From NCBI GenBank assembly GCA_021794095.1, contig JAJYRN010000003.1:124001-188000 (forward strand): a DNA stretch of 64,000 nucleotides, read 5' to 3'. The translations under genes and the position numbers were made by a program. Source of the stretch: Acidobacteriota bacterium (GTDB taxonomy: Bacteria; Acidobacteriota; Holophagae; Holophagales; Holophagaceae). Under the pieces are notes generated by a model that saw only the letters and a list, made by a program, of their open reading frames with translations, ran no database searches and was not told the DNA's origin. This document shows positions 48,785-60,796 of the stretch, piece by piece (within the stretch, counting starts at the first letter, position 1; each line of letters starts with the position of its first letter).

Positions 48785-48928
48785 TCAGCGCCCGTTGTTC
48801 ATGTGCAGGTTGATATCCAGGTCGGTGGGCCAGACCCGGAACCGGAGGCGCGAGGCCTCGAGGGGCGCCAGGGGAGGACGGGCCTTCAGCGTGAGGCCTT
48901 TCCAGAGCATGCGGCCGAGCAGCGTCAT
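48785..48928 (-). pseudogene. Truncated thioesterase (hotdog-fold) remnant
   Basis: 47 codons from ATG 48928: MLWKGLTLKAR, then RLRFRVWPTDLDINLHMNNGR and a stop. This is the beginning of a 4HBT-type acyl-CoA thioesterase (the DLDINLHMNNGRY motif precedes the catalytic helix), cut right after NNGR. The break is 11 bases from the map stop codon, so a deletion likely joined map to the middle of this gene. It is divergent from and very close to ispE; its promoter may still be active. Confidence 0.7.
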
Positions 48929-48951
48929 GCCTCCCAGGCTACCGTAGAGAC

Positions 48952-49788
48952 ATGCGCCTCGCTGTCCAGGCTCCCGCCAAACTGAACCGATTCCTCGCCG
49001 TGCTGGGCCGGCGGGCGGATGGCTTTCACGAGCTGGAGCTGGTGACGACGGTGCTGGAAGGTGTGCCCGATCTTGAGGACACCCTCTCAGGTGAACCGGC
49101 GGACGCCCTGTCCCTGGCGATCTCCGGCCCCACGGGGGCGGGGCTGACGGCCGATGAATCGAACCTGGTGATCCGCGCCTGGCGCCTGTTGGAGGCCACC
49201 GCGCAGCGCCCCCTGCCCGCCACCCTGCGCCTGGAGAAGCGGATTCCCCACGGCGCCGGACTCGGCGGCGGCAGCAGCGACGCCGCCGCCGCCCTGCGCC
49301 TGGGCAACCGGCTCTTCGAACTCGGCCTGCACGATGCCAGCCTCCTGCCCCTGGCCGCGCGCCTGGGCAGCGATGTCCCCCTGTTCCTCCTGGGCGGCAC
49401 CGTGCTGGGGCTGGGGCGGGGCGAGCGGGTGTTCCCCCTGCGGCCCGTGCCCCTGGAGCCGCTCCTGCTCGTGCATCCCGGCCTGCACGTTTCGACACCC
49501 AGTGTCTATCGCGCGCTCCAGGACATCGGCTACCCCTTCCCGGAGGCCCTGGCCTCGCAACCCGGCGGGGCCGCGCCGCCCTGGCGGAATGACCTCACGG
49601 GCGCGACCCTGTGGGTCTGCCCGCCCCTGGCAGAAGTGCGCGAGGCCCTGCGCGACACCGGGGGCGAGCCTCTGCTCTGCGGCTCCGGCAGCTGCTGGGC
49701 AGCCCGATATGCCGACCCGGCCGGACGTGACGCCGCGGCCGGCCGCATCGCCGCCGCCCGGCCCGATTGGCGCCTCTGGCGGATCTGA
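48952..49788 (+). CDS. ispE: 4-diphosphocytidyl-2-C-methyl-D-erythritol kinase
   Basis: 278 residues. ATP-dependent kinase of the MEP isoprenoid pathway, so it acts upstream of the IspH encoded at 23748-25469. Seen: VQAPAKLNRFLAVLGRRADGFHEL, the GHMP ATP-binding loop IPHGAGLGGGSSDAA, and GSDVPLFLLGGT. The C-terminal motif GSGSCWAARY (usually GSGxxxF) is present with Trp/Ala. Start ATG 48952 lies 23 bases from the divergent thioesterase remnant. Confidence 0.93.
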   Translation: MRLAVQAPAKLNRFLAVLGRRADGFHELELVTTVLEGVPDLEDTLSGEPADALSLAISGPTGAGLTADESNLVIRAWRLLEATAQRPLPATLRLEKRIPHGAGLGGGSSDAAAALRLGNRLFELGLHDASLLPLAARLGSDVPLFLLGGTVLGLGRGERVFPLRPVPLEPLLLVHPGLHVSTPSVYRALQDIGYPFPEALASQPGGAAPPWRNDLTGATLWVCPPLAEVREALRDTGGEPLLCGSGSCWAARYADPAGRDAAAGRIAAARPDWRLWRI

Positions 49789-49845
49789 ATCCGGAGTCGC
49801 GGGAGTAGGATGGCCCCCGTCCCCCACCGGAACGGAGGTTGGATC

Positions 49846-50205
49846 GTGGCACAGGCCGGGAACCTCAAGGTGCTGGTGATCCTGGGCCACCCGCGCTCCG
49901 ACAGCTTCTGCGGGGCGCTGGCGCAAACCTACGCGGAAGGCGCCCGTGCAGCAGGAGTGACCGTCGAGCGCCTCGACCTGGTGGATTTGGCTTTCGATCC
50001 CTCGGTGCGGTGCCCCGCGCCGGAGGACCAGAACCTGGAGCCGGACCTCCTGCGAGCCCAGTCCCTCCTCCGCTGGGCAGACCACCTCGTATTTGTGTAC
50101 CCGGCCTGGTGGGGCACCTTCCCCGCGCTGCTGAAAGGCTTCCTGGACCGGGCGCTGTCCTACCTCCTTTGGTTCGGAATCATTCCCCTGATCCACGTCT
50201 GGTGA
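49846..50205 (+). pseudogene. Truncated flavodoxin-fold NAD(P)H:quinone oxidoreductase
   Basis: 119 residues from GTG 49846 (GGAGG upstream). The front two thirds match Flavodoxin_2/KefG-MdaB proteins: VLVILGHPRSDSFCGALAQ (FMN phosphate site), and VFVYPAWWGTFPALLKGFLDRALSY. Instead of the usual GFAF... and FMN/NADH-binding C-terminal third, it ends in LLWFGIIPLIHVW and a stop. The family is usually about 190-200 residues. No continuation is seen in other frames before the ABC gene. It is probably inactive. Confidence 0.65.
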
Positions 50206-50271
50206 GGGCCCGGATCCAGATGTCACCACAGTCGTCCTGCCCCGGGCATGATGATAGGTCTCGAGGTGCCC

Positions 50272-51192
50272 ATGTCCGGTCCTGCCCTTCGCATCCGTGG
50301 CCTGCGCAAGGCCTTCCCCAAAGTGGTGGCCGTCGCGGGCGTGGATCTGGAGGTGGCGCGGGGCGAGGTGTTCGGGCTGCTCGGTCCCAATGGCGCGGGG
50401 AAGACCACGACCCTCGAGATGATCGAGGGCCTGACGGAGCCCGATGCAGGAGAGATCGAAATCCTGGGCCAAACCTGGACCCGGAACGGACAGGCCATCC
50501 GCGCCCGCATCGGCGTGCAGCTCCAGAGCACCAGCCTCTTCAACAAGATCAAGGTGCGCGAGGCCCTGGACCTCTACGGCAGCTACTACCCCAAGGCCCG
50601 CCCCGTTGATGAACTGCTCGACCTGGTGCAACTCCAGGACAAGGCGGACGCCTACCACGTCACCCTGAGCGGCGGCCAGCAGCAGCGGCTGGCCCTGGCC
50701 CTGGCCCTGGTGAACGATCCCGAACTGGTGTTCCTTGATGAACCCACCACCGGCCTCGATCCCCAGGCCCGACGCAGCCTCTGGGACATTGTCCGCCGCA
50801 TGCAATCGGAGGGCCGGACCATCCTCCTCACCACGCACTACATGGATGAGGCCGAAGCCCTTTGCGACCGGCTGGCCATCATGGATCACGGCCAGGTGAT
50901 CTCCGCCGGCACCCCCGCCTCGCTCATCGCGCAACTGGCGATCCCCAGCGTGGTGGAGCTCACCTTCGAGGGTGCCGCGCCGGATCCAGCGGCCTTCTCG
51001 ACCCGCCTGGGCGAACCGGTGGAGCGCCGGGGCGACCTCTGGGAGATCCCCACCCGGGATCCCAAGGCCCTGCTGCCCCGCCTCCTGGAAACCGCGGAGC
51101 TGGCCGCGGTGCCCTACCAGCAGGTCCATGTCCGCCGCGCCACCCTGGAAGATGTCTTCCTGCATCAGACCGGCCGGTCCCTCCGGGACTGA
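50272..51192 (+). CDS. ABC transporter ATP-binding protein
   Basis: 306 residues. Walker A GPNGAGKTT, Q-loop region (VQLQSTSLF), signature LSGGQQQR, Walker B LVFLDEPTTGLDP, H-loop TTHYMDEAEAL. The C-terminal 80 residues after HGQVISAGTP form the extra domain of drug/Na+-type exporters. It pairs with the ABC-2 permease that follows. ATG 50272 follows GAGG; an ATG at 50248 is possible but would lengthen the N-terminus without similarity. Confidence 0.92.
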   Translation: MSGPALRIRGLRKAFPKVVAVAGVDLEVARGEVFGLLGPNGAGKTTTLEMIEGLTEPDAGEIEILGQTWTRNGQAIRARIGVQLQSTSLFNKIKVREALDLYGSYYPKARPVDELLDLVQLQDKADAYHVTLSGGQQQRLALALALVNDPELVFLDEPTTGLDPQARRSLWDIVRRMQSEGRTILLTTHYMDEAEALCDRLAIMDHGQVISAGTPASLIAQLAIPSVVELTFEGAAPDPAAFSTRLGEPVERRGDLWEIPTRDPKALLPRLLETAELAAVPYQQVHVRRATLEDVFLHQTGRSLRD

Positions 51193-51231
51193 CGGCCCGC
51201 CTTCCTCGTCCTCCCTTCGGTGGAGCCCCTC

Positions 51232-52296
51232 ATGGTCAAGATGGTCTGGCGGCAGTTCGTGATGGAGTGGAAGCTCTACACCCGGGACAAGGGGGCGATG
51301 TTCTGGACCTTCGCCTTCCCCGTGGTGATGCTGCTGGGCTTCGGCTTCATCTTCCGCGGCGGCGGCGGGCCGAAGCTCGGCGTGGTCTATGTCGAGCCCG
51401 CGGTCTCGAGCCCACGGGACGCGGCCCTGCGCAAGGCCATGGACGAAGTCCAACTCCACGTGATGCCCCTCCCGGCGGCCGAAGCCGAGGCCCGCTGGGC
51501 CCGGGGCGAGACTGCGGCCGAGGTGATCCCCACCGCGGACGGCTACCGGCTGCGCCTGAACAGCTATCTCATGGCCCAGGGCGGACCGGCGGCGGGACTG
51601 GTGAACCAGGCCTGGTTGCTGGCCCAGGCGCGCCTGAGCGGCGGCCCCGAGCCCCAGCGCATCCCCATGAGCGTGGAGAGCCCCGGCGGGCGGAAGGCCT
51701 CGAACTACGCCGCGTTCCTGCTGCCGGGCCTGCTGGGCCTGAACCTCCTGAGCATCGGCCTCTTCAGCGTGGGCATGGTGAACGTCTCGTACCGCGAGAA
51801 AGGGAAGTTCAGGCGCCTGGCGGTGACGCCGCTGCCGAAGTGGGTGTTCCTCCTGGGCCAGGTGCTCCAGCGCGTGACCATCTCCCTGGCCCAGGCCGTG
51901 GTGCTCATCGCCGTGGGCTGGGGCGTGTTCGGCATCCGCAACGAGGGTTCGTACTTCGACCTGACACTGGTGATGATCCTCGGCACGGCCTGCTTCATGT
52001 CCTTCGGCTTCGCCCTCAGCAGCCTCGCCGAGACGGCGGAGAGCTACGCCGCCATCGCCAATGTCTTCTTCTTCCCCCTGATGCTCCTGAGCGGGGTCTA
52101 CTTCACCCTGGACTCGGCGCCGCACTGGCTCCAGCACGCGGTGGGACTGCTGCCCCTGGCGCCGTTCCTCACCACCCTCCGGGCGGTCTTCAACGATGGC
52201 GCCACCCTGGCCGGCCATGGCGCCGCCCTCGTGCTGGTGGGAGCCTGGGCGGCCGCAGCCTTCGTCCTCGCCGTGCGCCGCTTCCGTTGGACCTGA
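51232..52296 (+). CDS. ABC-2 type transporter permease
   Basis: 354 residues. First helix near 25-45 after the amphipathic MVKMVWRQFVMEWKLYTRDKGAMFW, a periplasmic domain (about 45-165), then five helices (165-340) including the NYAAFLLPGLLGLNLLS region and the FFFPLMLLSGVYF segment of ABC-2 exporters. With the ATPase it would form a homodimeric exporter; substrate unknown. ATG 51232 follows GGAG. A repeat and 108 bases separate it from the hybrid kinase. Confidence 0.9.
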   Translation: MVKMVWRQFVMEWKLYTRDKGAMFWTFAFPVVMLLGFGFIFRGGGGPKLGVVYVEPAVSSPRDAALRKAMDEVQLHVMPLPAAEAEARWARGETAAEVIPTADGYRLRLNSYLMAQGGPAAGLVNQAWLLAQARLSGGPEPQRIPMSVESPGGRKASNYAAFLLPGLLGLNLLSIGLFSVGMVNVSYREKGKFRRLAVTPLPKWVFLLGQVLQRVTISLAQAVVLIAVGWGVFGIRNEGSYFDLTLVMILGTACFMSFGFALSSLAETAESYAAIANVFFFPLMLLSGVYFTLDSAPHWLQHAVGLLPLAPFLTTLRAVFNDGATLAGHGAALVLVGAWAAAAFVLAVRRFRWT

Positions 52297-52300
52297 CCTG

Positions 52301-52348
52301 AACGAGGGGGGACCGTCTGCGCGCCTTCGGCTCGCGATCTCCCCCCTC
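52301..52348. repeat. AACGAGG-family repeat, copy C (partial)
   Basis: AACGAGGGGGGACCGTCTGC, then GCGCCTTCGGCTCGCG and a closing TCCCCCCTC that pairs with the opening GAGGGGGGA (9 bp). The second hairpin of copies A and B is missing. It begins five bases after the permease stop. Confidence 0.7.
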
Positions 52349-52404
52349 TGGCATCCCGTCAGAACAGAATTGATCTCCAGAGCCCCGGTGCCGATGGAGA
52401 AGCC

Positions 52405-55542
<3,138 letters not shown>

Positions 55543-55575
55543 TCCCGGGCTACACTGGGGGCCTGGAGCCGCCGC

Positions 55576-56841
55576 ATGACTGCATCCCACCGGGCCCGCC
55601 TCGCCATCTTCTCCACGGTCTTCATGGACCTGCTGGGATTCGGCATCGTCATTCCGATCCTGCCCCTCTATGCCAAAGACATCGCGGCCCATCCCAGCCC
55701 CTGGATGGCGCATGTCAACCACCTCCTGGGGCTGGGTGCGGGCACTTCCCCCGGCGCCTTCTGGGCGGGTGTCGCCTTCCTGGTCTACAGCCTCATGCAG
55801 TTCATCGCCACCCCGCTGCTGGGCCGGTTGTCCGACCTCACGGGCCGCAAGCCGGTGCTCTGGTCCAGCCTCATGGGCACGGTGGTCGGCTACACGATGA
55901 TGGCCCTCACCAGCCGCTTCGAGTGGGTGCTGGCGGCCCGCATCCTGGATGGCATCACCGGCGGGAACATCTCGGTGGCCCAGGCCGCCATGGCCGACAG
56001 CTCCACGCCGGAAGAGCGTTCCAAGGTCATGGGCATGATCGGCGCCGCCTTCGGCCTGGGTTTCGTGGCTGGGCCCGCCCTGGCGGGCGTCCTGAGCGGC
56101 AGCACGCTGGGCCACCGCCTCCTGGCTGAGCACGGCTGGCACCTGCCCTTCTTCGTGGCCGCGGGCCTCTCCCTGCTGGCCTCGCTCCTGGTGATTTTCT
56201 GGATGCCCGAGACCCTCACGCCGGAGGTGCGGAAGCGTGCCCGGCATGAGGATTCCCGGGGCCACGCCCTGCTGGAGGCCTGGAAGCGCCCCGGCATGCC
56301 GCAGGTCATGTCTATCGCCCTCCTCGCCATGGCGGGCTTCGCCATGATGGAAGGCACCTTCTCCCTGCTGGCCAATGCCCGGTTCCACTTCGGGCAGCGC
56401 GAGGTGGGCTACCTGTTCGCGTACATCGGCATCCTCATCGTGCTTTACCAGGGCGGCCTCGTCCGCATGGTGGCCAAGCGGATCCCCGAACGGGCCGCCC
56501 TGTGGGCCGGCCTGGTACTCATGGCCCTGTCCCTGCCGCTGCTGCCGGTGCTGGGCTGGAAGTGGCCGTTCCTGCTGATCCTCATTCCCATGGCCTGGGG
56601 CAGCGGCATGAACACCACGGCGACCTCCGCCCTGGCCAGCCAGCTCACGCCGCCTGAGGCTCAGGGCAGCCTGTTCGGCGCCATGAACGCCATGACCGGC
56701 CTCGGCCGCATCCTGGGCCCCATCGCCGGGGCGTTCCTGTTCGCCCGCTGGGGCGGCCACGCCACCTACTTCGCCGCAGCCGGAGTGATGGTCCTGGCCC
56801 TGCTCCTGGCTTCCACCCTGCCCCGCACGGAGCGCGCATGA
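55576..56841 (+). CDS. MFS transporter (TetA-like)
   Basis: 421 residues, 12 hydrophobic segments. Seen: STVFMDLLGFGIVIPILPLYA of TetA/multidrug-type carriers, motif A GRLSDLTGRKPVLW, and the ARILDGITGGNISVAQA helix-4 motif with its Gly-rich antiporter face. Its stop overlaps the hutH start (ATGA), so transport and histidine breakdown may be linked, for example uptake of histidine or export of urocanate, but this is unproven. Confidence 0.9.
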   Translation: MTASHRARLAIFSTVFMDLLGFGIVIPILPLYAKDIAAHPSPWMAHVNHLLGLGAGTSPGAFWAGVAFLVYSLMQFIATPLLGRLSDLTGRKPVLWSSLMGTVVGYTMMALTSRFEWVLAARILDGITGGNISVAQAAMADSSTPEERSKVMGMIGAAFGLGFVAGPALAGVLSGSTLGHRLLAEHGWHLPFFVAAGLSLLASLLVIFWMPETLTPEVRKRARHEDSRGHALLEAWKRPGMPQVMSIALLAMAGFAMMEGTFSLLANARFHFGQREVGYLFAYIGILIVLYQGGLVRMVAKRIPERAALWAGLVLMALSLPLLPVLGWKWPFLLILIPMAWGSGMNTTATSALASQLTPPEAQGSLFGAMNAMTGLGRILGPIAGAFLFARWGGHATYFAAAGVMVLALLLASTLPRTERA

Positions 56842-58328
56842 TCCGCCTGGATGGACAATCCCTCACCGCGCCGCTGTTGGCGCGCATCGCCGCCGGAGAG
56901 GGCGTGTCGCTGGACGAGGGCGCCCTCGCGAAGGTGGTCGAGAATCGCGCCGTGGTGGACCGCATCGTGGCCGAGGGCCGCACGGTCTATGGCATCAACA
57001 CCGGCTTCGGCCAGTTCGCCACGGTGGTGATTCCACCCGACCAGCTCCAGCAGCTCCAGCTCAACCTGGTGCGCAGCCACTCGGCCGGGGTGGGCGAGCC
57101 GCTGCCGAAGGACCAGACCCGGGCCCTCATGGCCGCCCGGATCAACTGCCTCCTGAAGGCGCACAGCGGCATAAGGCCCGAGCCCATCCGCCTGCTGGCC
57201 GAATGCCTCAACCGCGACATCGTGCCCATCGTGCCCAGCCAGGGCAGCGTGGGCGCCAGCGGCGACCTGGCCCCCCTGGCCCACATGGCGCTGCTGCTGG
57301 TGGGCGAAGGCTTGGCCTGGGGCCCGGCGGGCCCCATCCCGGGCAGCGCCGCCTTGAAGCAGGCCGGGCTCACGCCGGTGGTGCTCCAGGCCAAGGAGGG
57401 GCTGGCCCTCATCAACGGCACCCAGCTCATCACCGCCCTGGGGAACCTCGCCGTGGCGCGTTTGCGGCGCTTGATCCCCCTCTCCGACGAGATCGCGGCC
57501 CTCAGCCTGGAGGCCCTCCGCGGCACCCGGGCCGCCTTCGATCCGCGCATCCATGCGGTCCGCCCCCACCCGGGCCAGATCGCCGCCGCCGGGCACATGC
57601 GGGAGATCCTCGGCGAAACGAGCGAGATCGCCGCGAGCCACCAGGACTGCCACCGCGTGCAGGATGCCTACAGCCTGCGCTGCATCCCGCAGGTCCACGG
57701 CGTCACCCGGGATGCCCTGGGTTTCGCGGGCGCCATCCTGGAACGCGAGCTGAACGCCGCCACGGACAACCCGATGATCTTCACGGACACGCAGGAATCC
57801 CGCTCCGGCGGCAACTTCCACGGCCAGTACCCGGCCTTCGCCTGTGATGTGCTGGCCATCGCCGTGGCCGATCTGGCGAGCATCTCCGAGCGCCGCCAGG
57901 AGCGCATGGTGAATCCCGCCTACAGCGACCTGCCCGCCTTCCTCACCTCCAACGGCGGCCTGGAATCGGGGTTCATGATGGCCCACGTCACCAGCGCGGC
58001 CCTCGTCTCCGAGCTGAAGGGCCTGGCCCAGCCCGCCTGCGTGGACACCATCCCCACTAGCGCCGGCAAGGAGGACCACGTGAGCATGGGCCCCATCGCC
58101 GCTCGCAAACTGCTTCGCGCCGTGGACGGCCTGGAGCAGGTGCTGGCCATCGAGGCCCGCATGGCCCTCGAAGGTGTGCGGCTGGTGGGACTGGCCCCCG
58201 CGAAGGGCCTGGAGCCCCTGCGGGACCGGCTGGCGGCGGCCTGCCCGCCCTGGTCCGACCGGGCCATGTTCGAGGAGATCCGGGCCGCCTCCGCCGCCCT
58301 CCAGACCCACGCGGAAGCGCTCCCGTGA
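56838..58328 (+). CDS. hutH: Histidine ammonia-lyase
   Basis: 496 residues. Converts histidine to urocanate and ammonia. The MIO cofactor triad Ala140-Ser141-Gly142 lies in QGSVGASGDLAPLAH, with Tyr51 in TVYGINTGFG, LINGTQ, and SRSGGNFHGQ. The rest of the Hut pathway (hutU, hutI, hutF/G) is not in the window. It is translationally coupled to the MFS gene before it and an HD-domain gene after it. Phe/Tyr ammonia-lyase or aminomutase activity is less likely, since His81 (RSHSAG) fits histidine lyases. Confidence 0.93.
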   Translation: MIRLDGQSLTAPLLARIAAGEGVSLDEGALAKVVENRAVVDRIVAEGRTVYGINTGFGQFATVVIPPDQLQQLQLNLVRSHSAGVGEPLPKDQTRALMAARINCLLKAHSGIRPEPIRLLAECLNRDIVPIVPSQGSVGASGDLAPLAHMALLLVGEGLAWGPAGPIPGSAALKQAGLTPVVLQAKEGLALINGTQLITALGNLAVARLRRLIPLSDEIAALSLEALRGTRAAFDPRIHAVRPHPGQIAAAGHMREILGETSEIAASHQDCHRVQDAYSLRCIPQVHGVTRDALGFAGAILERELNAATDNPMIFTDTQESRSGGNFHGQYPAFACDVLAIAVADLASISERRQERMVNPAYSDLPAFLTSNGGLESGFMMAHVTSAALVSELKGLAQPACVDTIPTSAGKEDHVSMGPIAARKLLRAVDGLEQVLAIEARMALEGVRLVGLAPAKGLEPLRDRLAAACPPWSDRAMFEEIRAASAALQTHAEALP

Positions 58329-59002
58329 CCAGCCGGCCCTGGCGCGCCGCCTGCGAGCAGGCCCTGCGATCCTTCTCAGAAGCCGATGCCCTGCGGTTCT
58401 GGCGCGTGGGCCACGAGGTGGACGGCGCGACCCGGCCCATCTTCAACTACCGCTTCGAGCACACCCTCTCGGTGGTGCTGCTGGCCCGCTGGCTGGCCCC
58501 CGCCACGGGCGCGGATCTGGAGGTCGTGGAGTGCGCGGCCTGGCTGCACGACGTGGCCAAGCATCTGAACGCCCATGGTACCAAGGACACCCACGCGCAG
58601 GATGCTTCGGTTCAGGTGGAGGGCATCCTCACGGGCACCGATTTCCCTCCGGCCAAAATCCCCGCCGTCCGCCACGCCATCGAGCACCACGTGGGGCTCC
58701 GCCTCGCCAAGCGCCTGGAGCCCCTGGAGGCCGCTTGTCTCTGGGACTGCGACAAGCTGAGCAAGATCGGCGCAGCGAGCCTGGTCCACTTCGCCTGCAT
58801 CAGCGGCGCCTTCCAGCCCGTCACCACCGCAGAGATCCTGGAGCGGGGGGAGGCCTGGCTGCCCCTGGCCCGCGGCATCGTGGATTCCTTCAGCACGGAA
58901 CCAGCCCGCGAAGAAGGACAGCGCCGCCTGGCCTTCCTCGAAGCCCACTACGCCCAGCTCCGCCGTGAGGGCTCGGATCCCGCCCGGGCGATGCCGTCAT
59001 GA
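58325..59002 (+). CDS. HD-domain phosphohydrolase
   Basis: 225 residues. HD superfamily metal sites: FEHTLSVVLLARWL, WLHDVAKH (the His-Asp pair near residue 75), and AIEHHVGL, with a last conserved WDCDKLSKIG. These proteins hydrolyse (d)NTPs, cyclic or other phosphoesters; the substrate is not evident. Starts at GTG 58325, overlapping hutH by four bases. Confidence 0.85.
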   Translation: MTSRPWRAACEQALRSFSEADALRFWRVGHEVDGATRPIFNYRFEHTLSVVLLARWLAPATGADLEVVECAAWLHDVAKHLNAHGTKDTHAQDASVQVEGILTGTDFPPAKIPAVRHAIEHHVGLRLAKRLEPLEAACLWDCDKLSKIGAASLVHFACISGAFQPVTTAEILERGEAWLPLARGIVDSFSTEPAREEGQRRLAFLEAHYAQLRREGSDPARAMPS

Positions 59003-60081
59003 CCCTCGCCGCCCACCCTGATCCTAGGGAATTGCTGGAAGCCTTCGAGGCGTTCACGGCGGCTTCGCAGCAGCTCCAGGTCCGCTACGAGGCGCTCCAG
59101 GGGCAACTCGGGCAGCTCCAGGGCGAGTTGCAGACTGTGATCGAAGCGGTTCCCTTCGCGGTGTGGGTGTTGGCGGAAGATGGTGCCCTGCGCTTCACCA
59201 ACCGTCCTGCCCACATGGAGGGCGCGTTCCTGGACGGCCCCGCCCCCTGGGAGCCGGTCAGCCCGGCGGGCTTGCGGCGGTTTCAATCGGCCAGCGGGCG
59301 TGAACAGATCTTCGAGGAGGAGCGCCGTCCCGTGCCCCGCGGAGGCACCCTCGTCACCCTGCGCGATGTCACCGAGGCCGTGTTCCGCGCCCAGCAGGAA
59401 TCCCGCGAGGACCGCCTGGCCGCCATGGGCCGCATGGCCGCGGAGCTGGCCCACGAGATACGGAATCCCCTCGGGAGCCTGGCCCTCTTCGCCGGCATGC
59501 TCGTGGAGGATCTGGAAGGCCAGGAGGGCCCCCAGGATCTCGCCCGCAAGATGCAGGAATCCGTAGGGCGCTTGAACCGCCTGGTGGGCAACACCCTCGC
59601 CTTCAGCCGCGACCTGCAGCCGCGCCGCCAGGCCCTGCTCCTGCGGGCCTTCTGGGAGGAAGTCCTGCGCGCCGCCACCCTGGCCGAGCGGGTGCCCTGG
59701 GATAACCGGGTCCCCGAGGCCGCCACCTGGAACGGTGATCCGGATCTGCTGCGCCAGGTGGCGCAGAACCTGCTCCAGAACGCCACCCGCGCCCTGGAGG
59801 ACCATCCGAGCCCCCGCGTGCTCCTGGCCGCGGCGGAGGAAGTGGTGGATGGCGTGTCCTGCTGGCATCTGACGCTCACCGACAATGGCTGCGGCATCCC
59901 GGCCCAGGCCCTGGCCCGGGTCTTCGATCCCTTCTTCAGCACCTTCGGCGGCGGCACGGGCCTGGGGCTGGCGGTCTGCCACCGGATCATGGTGGCCCAC
60001 GGCGGCCTGCTCTACCTGGAAAGCCAGGAGGGACGCGGCACCACCGTCCACCTGCGCCTGGAGGCGGCGCCGCCGGAGTGA
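58999..60081 (+). CDS. PAS-like sensor histidine kinase
   Basis: 360 residues without membrane helices. An N-terminal coiled segment (QQLQVRYEALQGQLGQLQGELQ) and a degenerate PAS (VIEAVPFAVWVLAEDGALRF) are followed by HisKA (His152 in AELAHEIRNPLGSLAL) and HATPase (QNLLQNATRAL, DNGCGIPAQ, GGGTGLGLAV). It resembles FlrB/AtoS-type soluble kinases that pair with sigma-54 activators, but no regulator is next to it. It overlaps the HD gene by four bases. Confidence 0.9.
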   Translation: MTLAAHPDPRELLEAFEAFTAASQQLQVRYEALQGQLGQLQGELQTVIEAVPFAVWVLAEDGALRFTNRPAHMEGAFLDGPAPWEPVSPAGLRRFQSASGREQIFEEERRPVPRGGTLVTLRDVTEAVFRAQQESREDRLAAMGRMAAELAHEIRNPLGSLALFAGMLVEDLEGQEGPQDLARKMQESVGRLNRLVGNTLAFSRDLQPRRQALLLRAFWEEVLRAATLAERVPWDNRVPEAATWNGDPDLLRQVAQNLLQNATRALEDHPSPRVLLAAAEEVVDGVSCWHLTLTDNGCGIPAQALARVFDPFFSTFGGGTGLGLAVCHRIMVAHGGLLYLESQEGRGTTVHLRLEAAPPE

Positions 60082-60085
60082 TGCC

Positions 60086-60793
60086 ATGAGCCCGAGCACC
60101 GAACGGCCCGGCCTGGTCTGCTTCGACCTGGATGGCACCCTGGTGGATCCCCTGCTGGGTGTGACCAATTGCCTCCGCAAGACCTGCGAGACCTTCGGCC
60201 TGCCCCTGCCGCCGGAGGCAACGATCCGGGACTGGATCGGCTTCGGCATGCGCGAATCCCTCGCCTCGCTTCCAGGCCTGGCGGATCCGGCCCGGCTGGA
60301 GGCGGCCCTCGACTTCTACTGGGAGCGCTACCGCGAGGATGGCGTCTTCGAGCACGAGCTGTACCCCGGCGTGTTCCACCTGCTCCACCGCCTGAAACGC
60401 CAGGGCCACCGCATCTACATCGTCTCCGCCAAGCCGGTTCTCTTCGCCCGGCGCATCGCCTACCAGTTCGATCTGAACCTCATCTTCGACGACATCTTCG
60501 GCAGCACCCTGAAGGGGAAGTGGCAGCCCAAGACCGAGGTGCTGGCCGGCCTGACCCGGCAGGGCACCATCTGGCCCAGCGGTGTCTTCATCGGTGATCG
60601 CGGTGTGGACATGGAAGGCGCCCGGACCCACGGACTGGAAGCCATCGGCGTCACCTGGGGCTACGGCACCCGCGAAGAACTGCTGCGAGCGGGTGCGGAG
60701 CACCTCTTCGACACCGTGCCCGATCTCGATGCCTGGCTGAGGCTCCGGTTCCCCCAGGAGGAGATTCACGACGCCTTCACGCGGTCGGAATAG
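60086..60793 (+). CDS. HAD-family phosphatase (phosphoglycolate phosphatase-like)
   Basis: 235 residues. HAD motif I CFDLDGTLVD (nucleophile Asp and acid Asp), motif II IVSAKP, Lys in KTEVLAGL and motif IV IGDRGVDMEGA. The helical cap (FGLPLPPEATIRDWIGFG) is of the Gph type. Its substrate may be phosphoglycolate or a nucleotide. Last gene of the rightward MFS-hutH-HD-kinase-HAD run and convergent with the LolA-like gene, with three bases between the stop codons. Confidence 0.87.
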   Translation: MSPSTERPGLVCFDLDGTLVDPLLGVTNCLRKTCETFGLPLPPEATIRDWIGFGMRESLASLPGLADPARLEAALDFYWERYREDGVFEHELYPGVFHLLHRLKRQGHRIYIVSAKPVLFARRIAYQFDLNLIFDDIFGSTLKGKWQPKTEVLAGLTRQGTIWPSGVFIGDRGVDMEGARTHGLEAIGVTWGYGTREELLRAGAEHLFDTVPDLDAWLRLRFPQEEIHDAFTRSE

Positions 60794-60796
60794 CAG

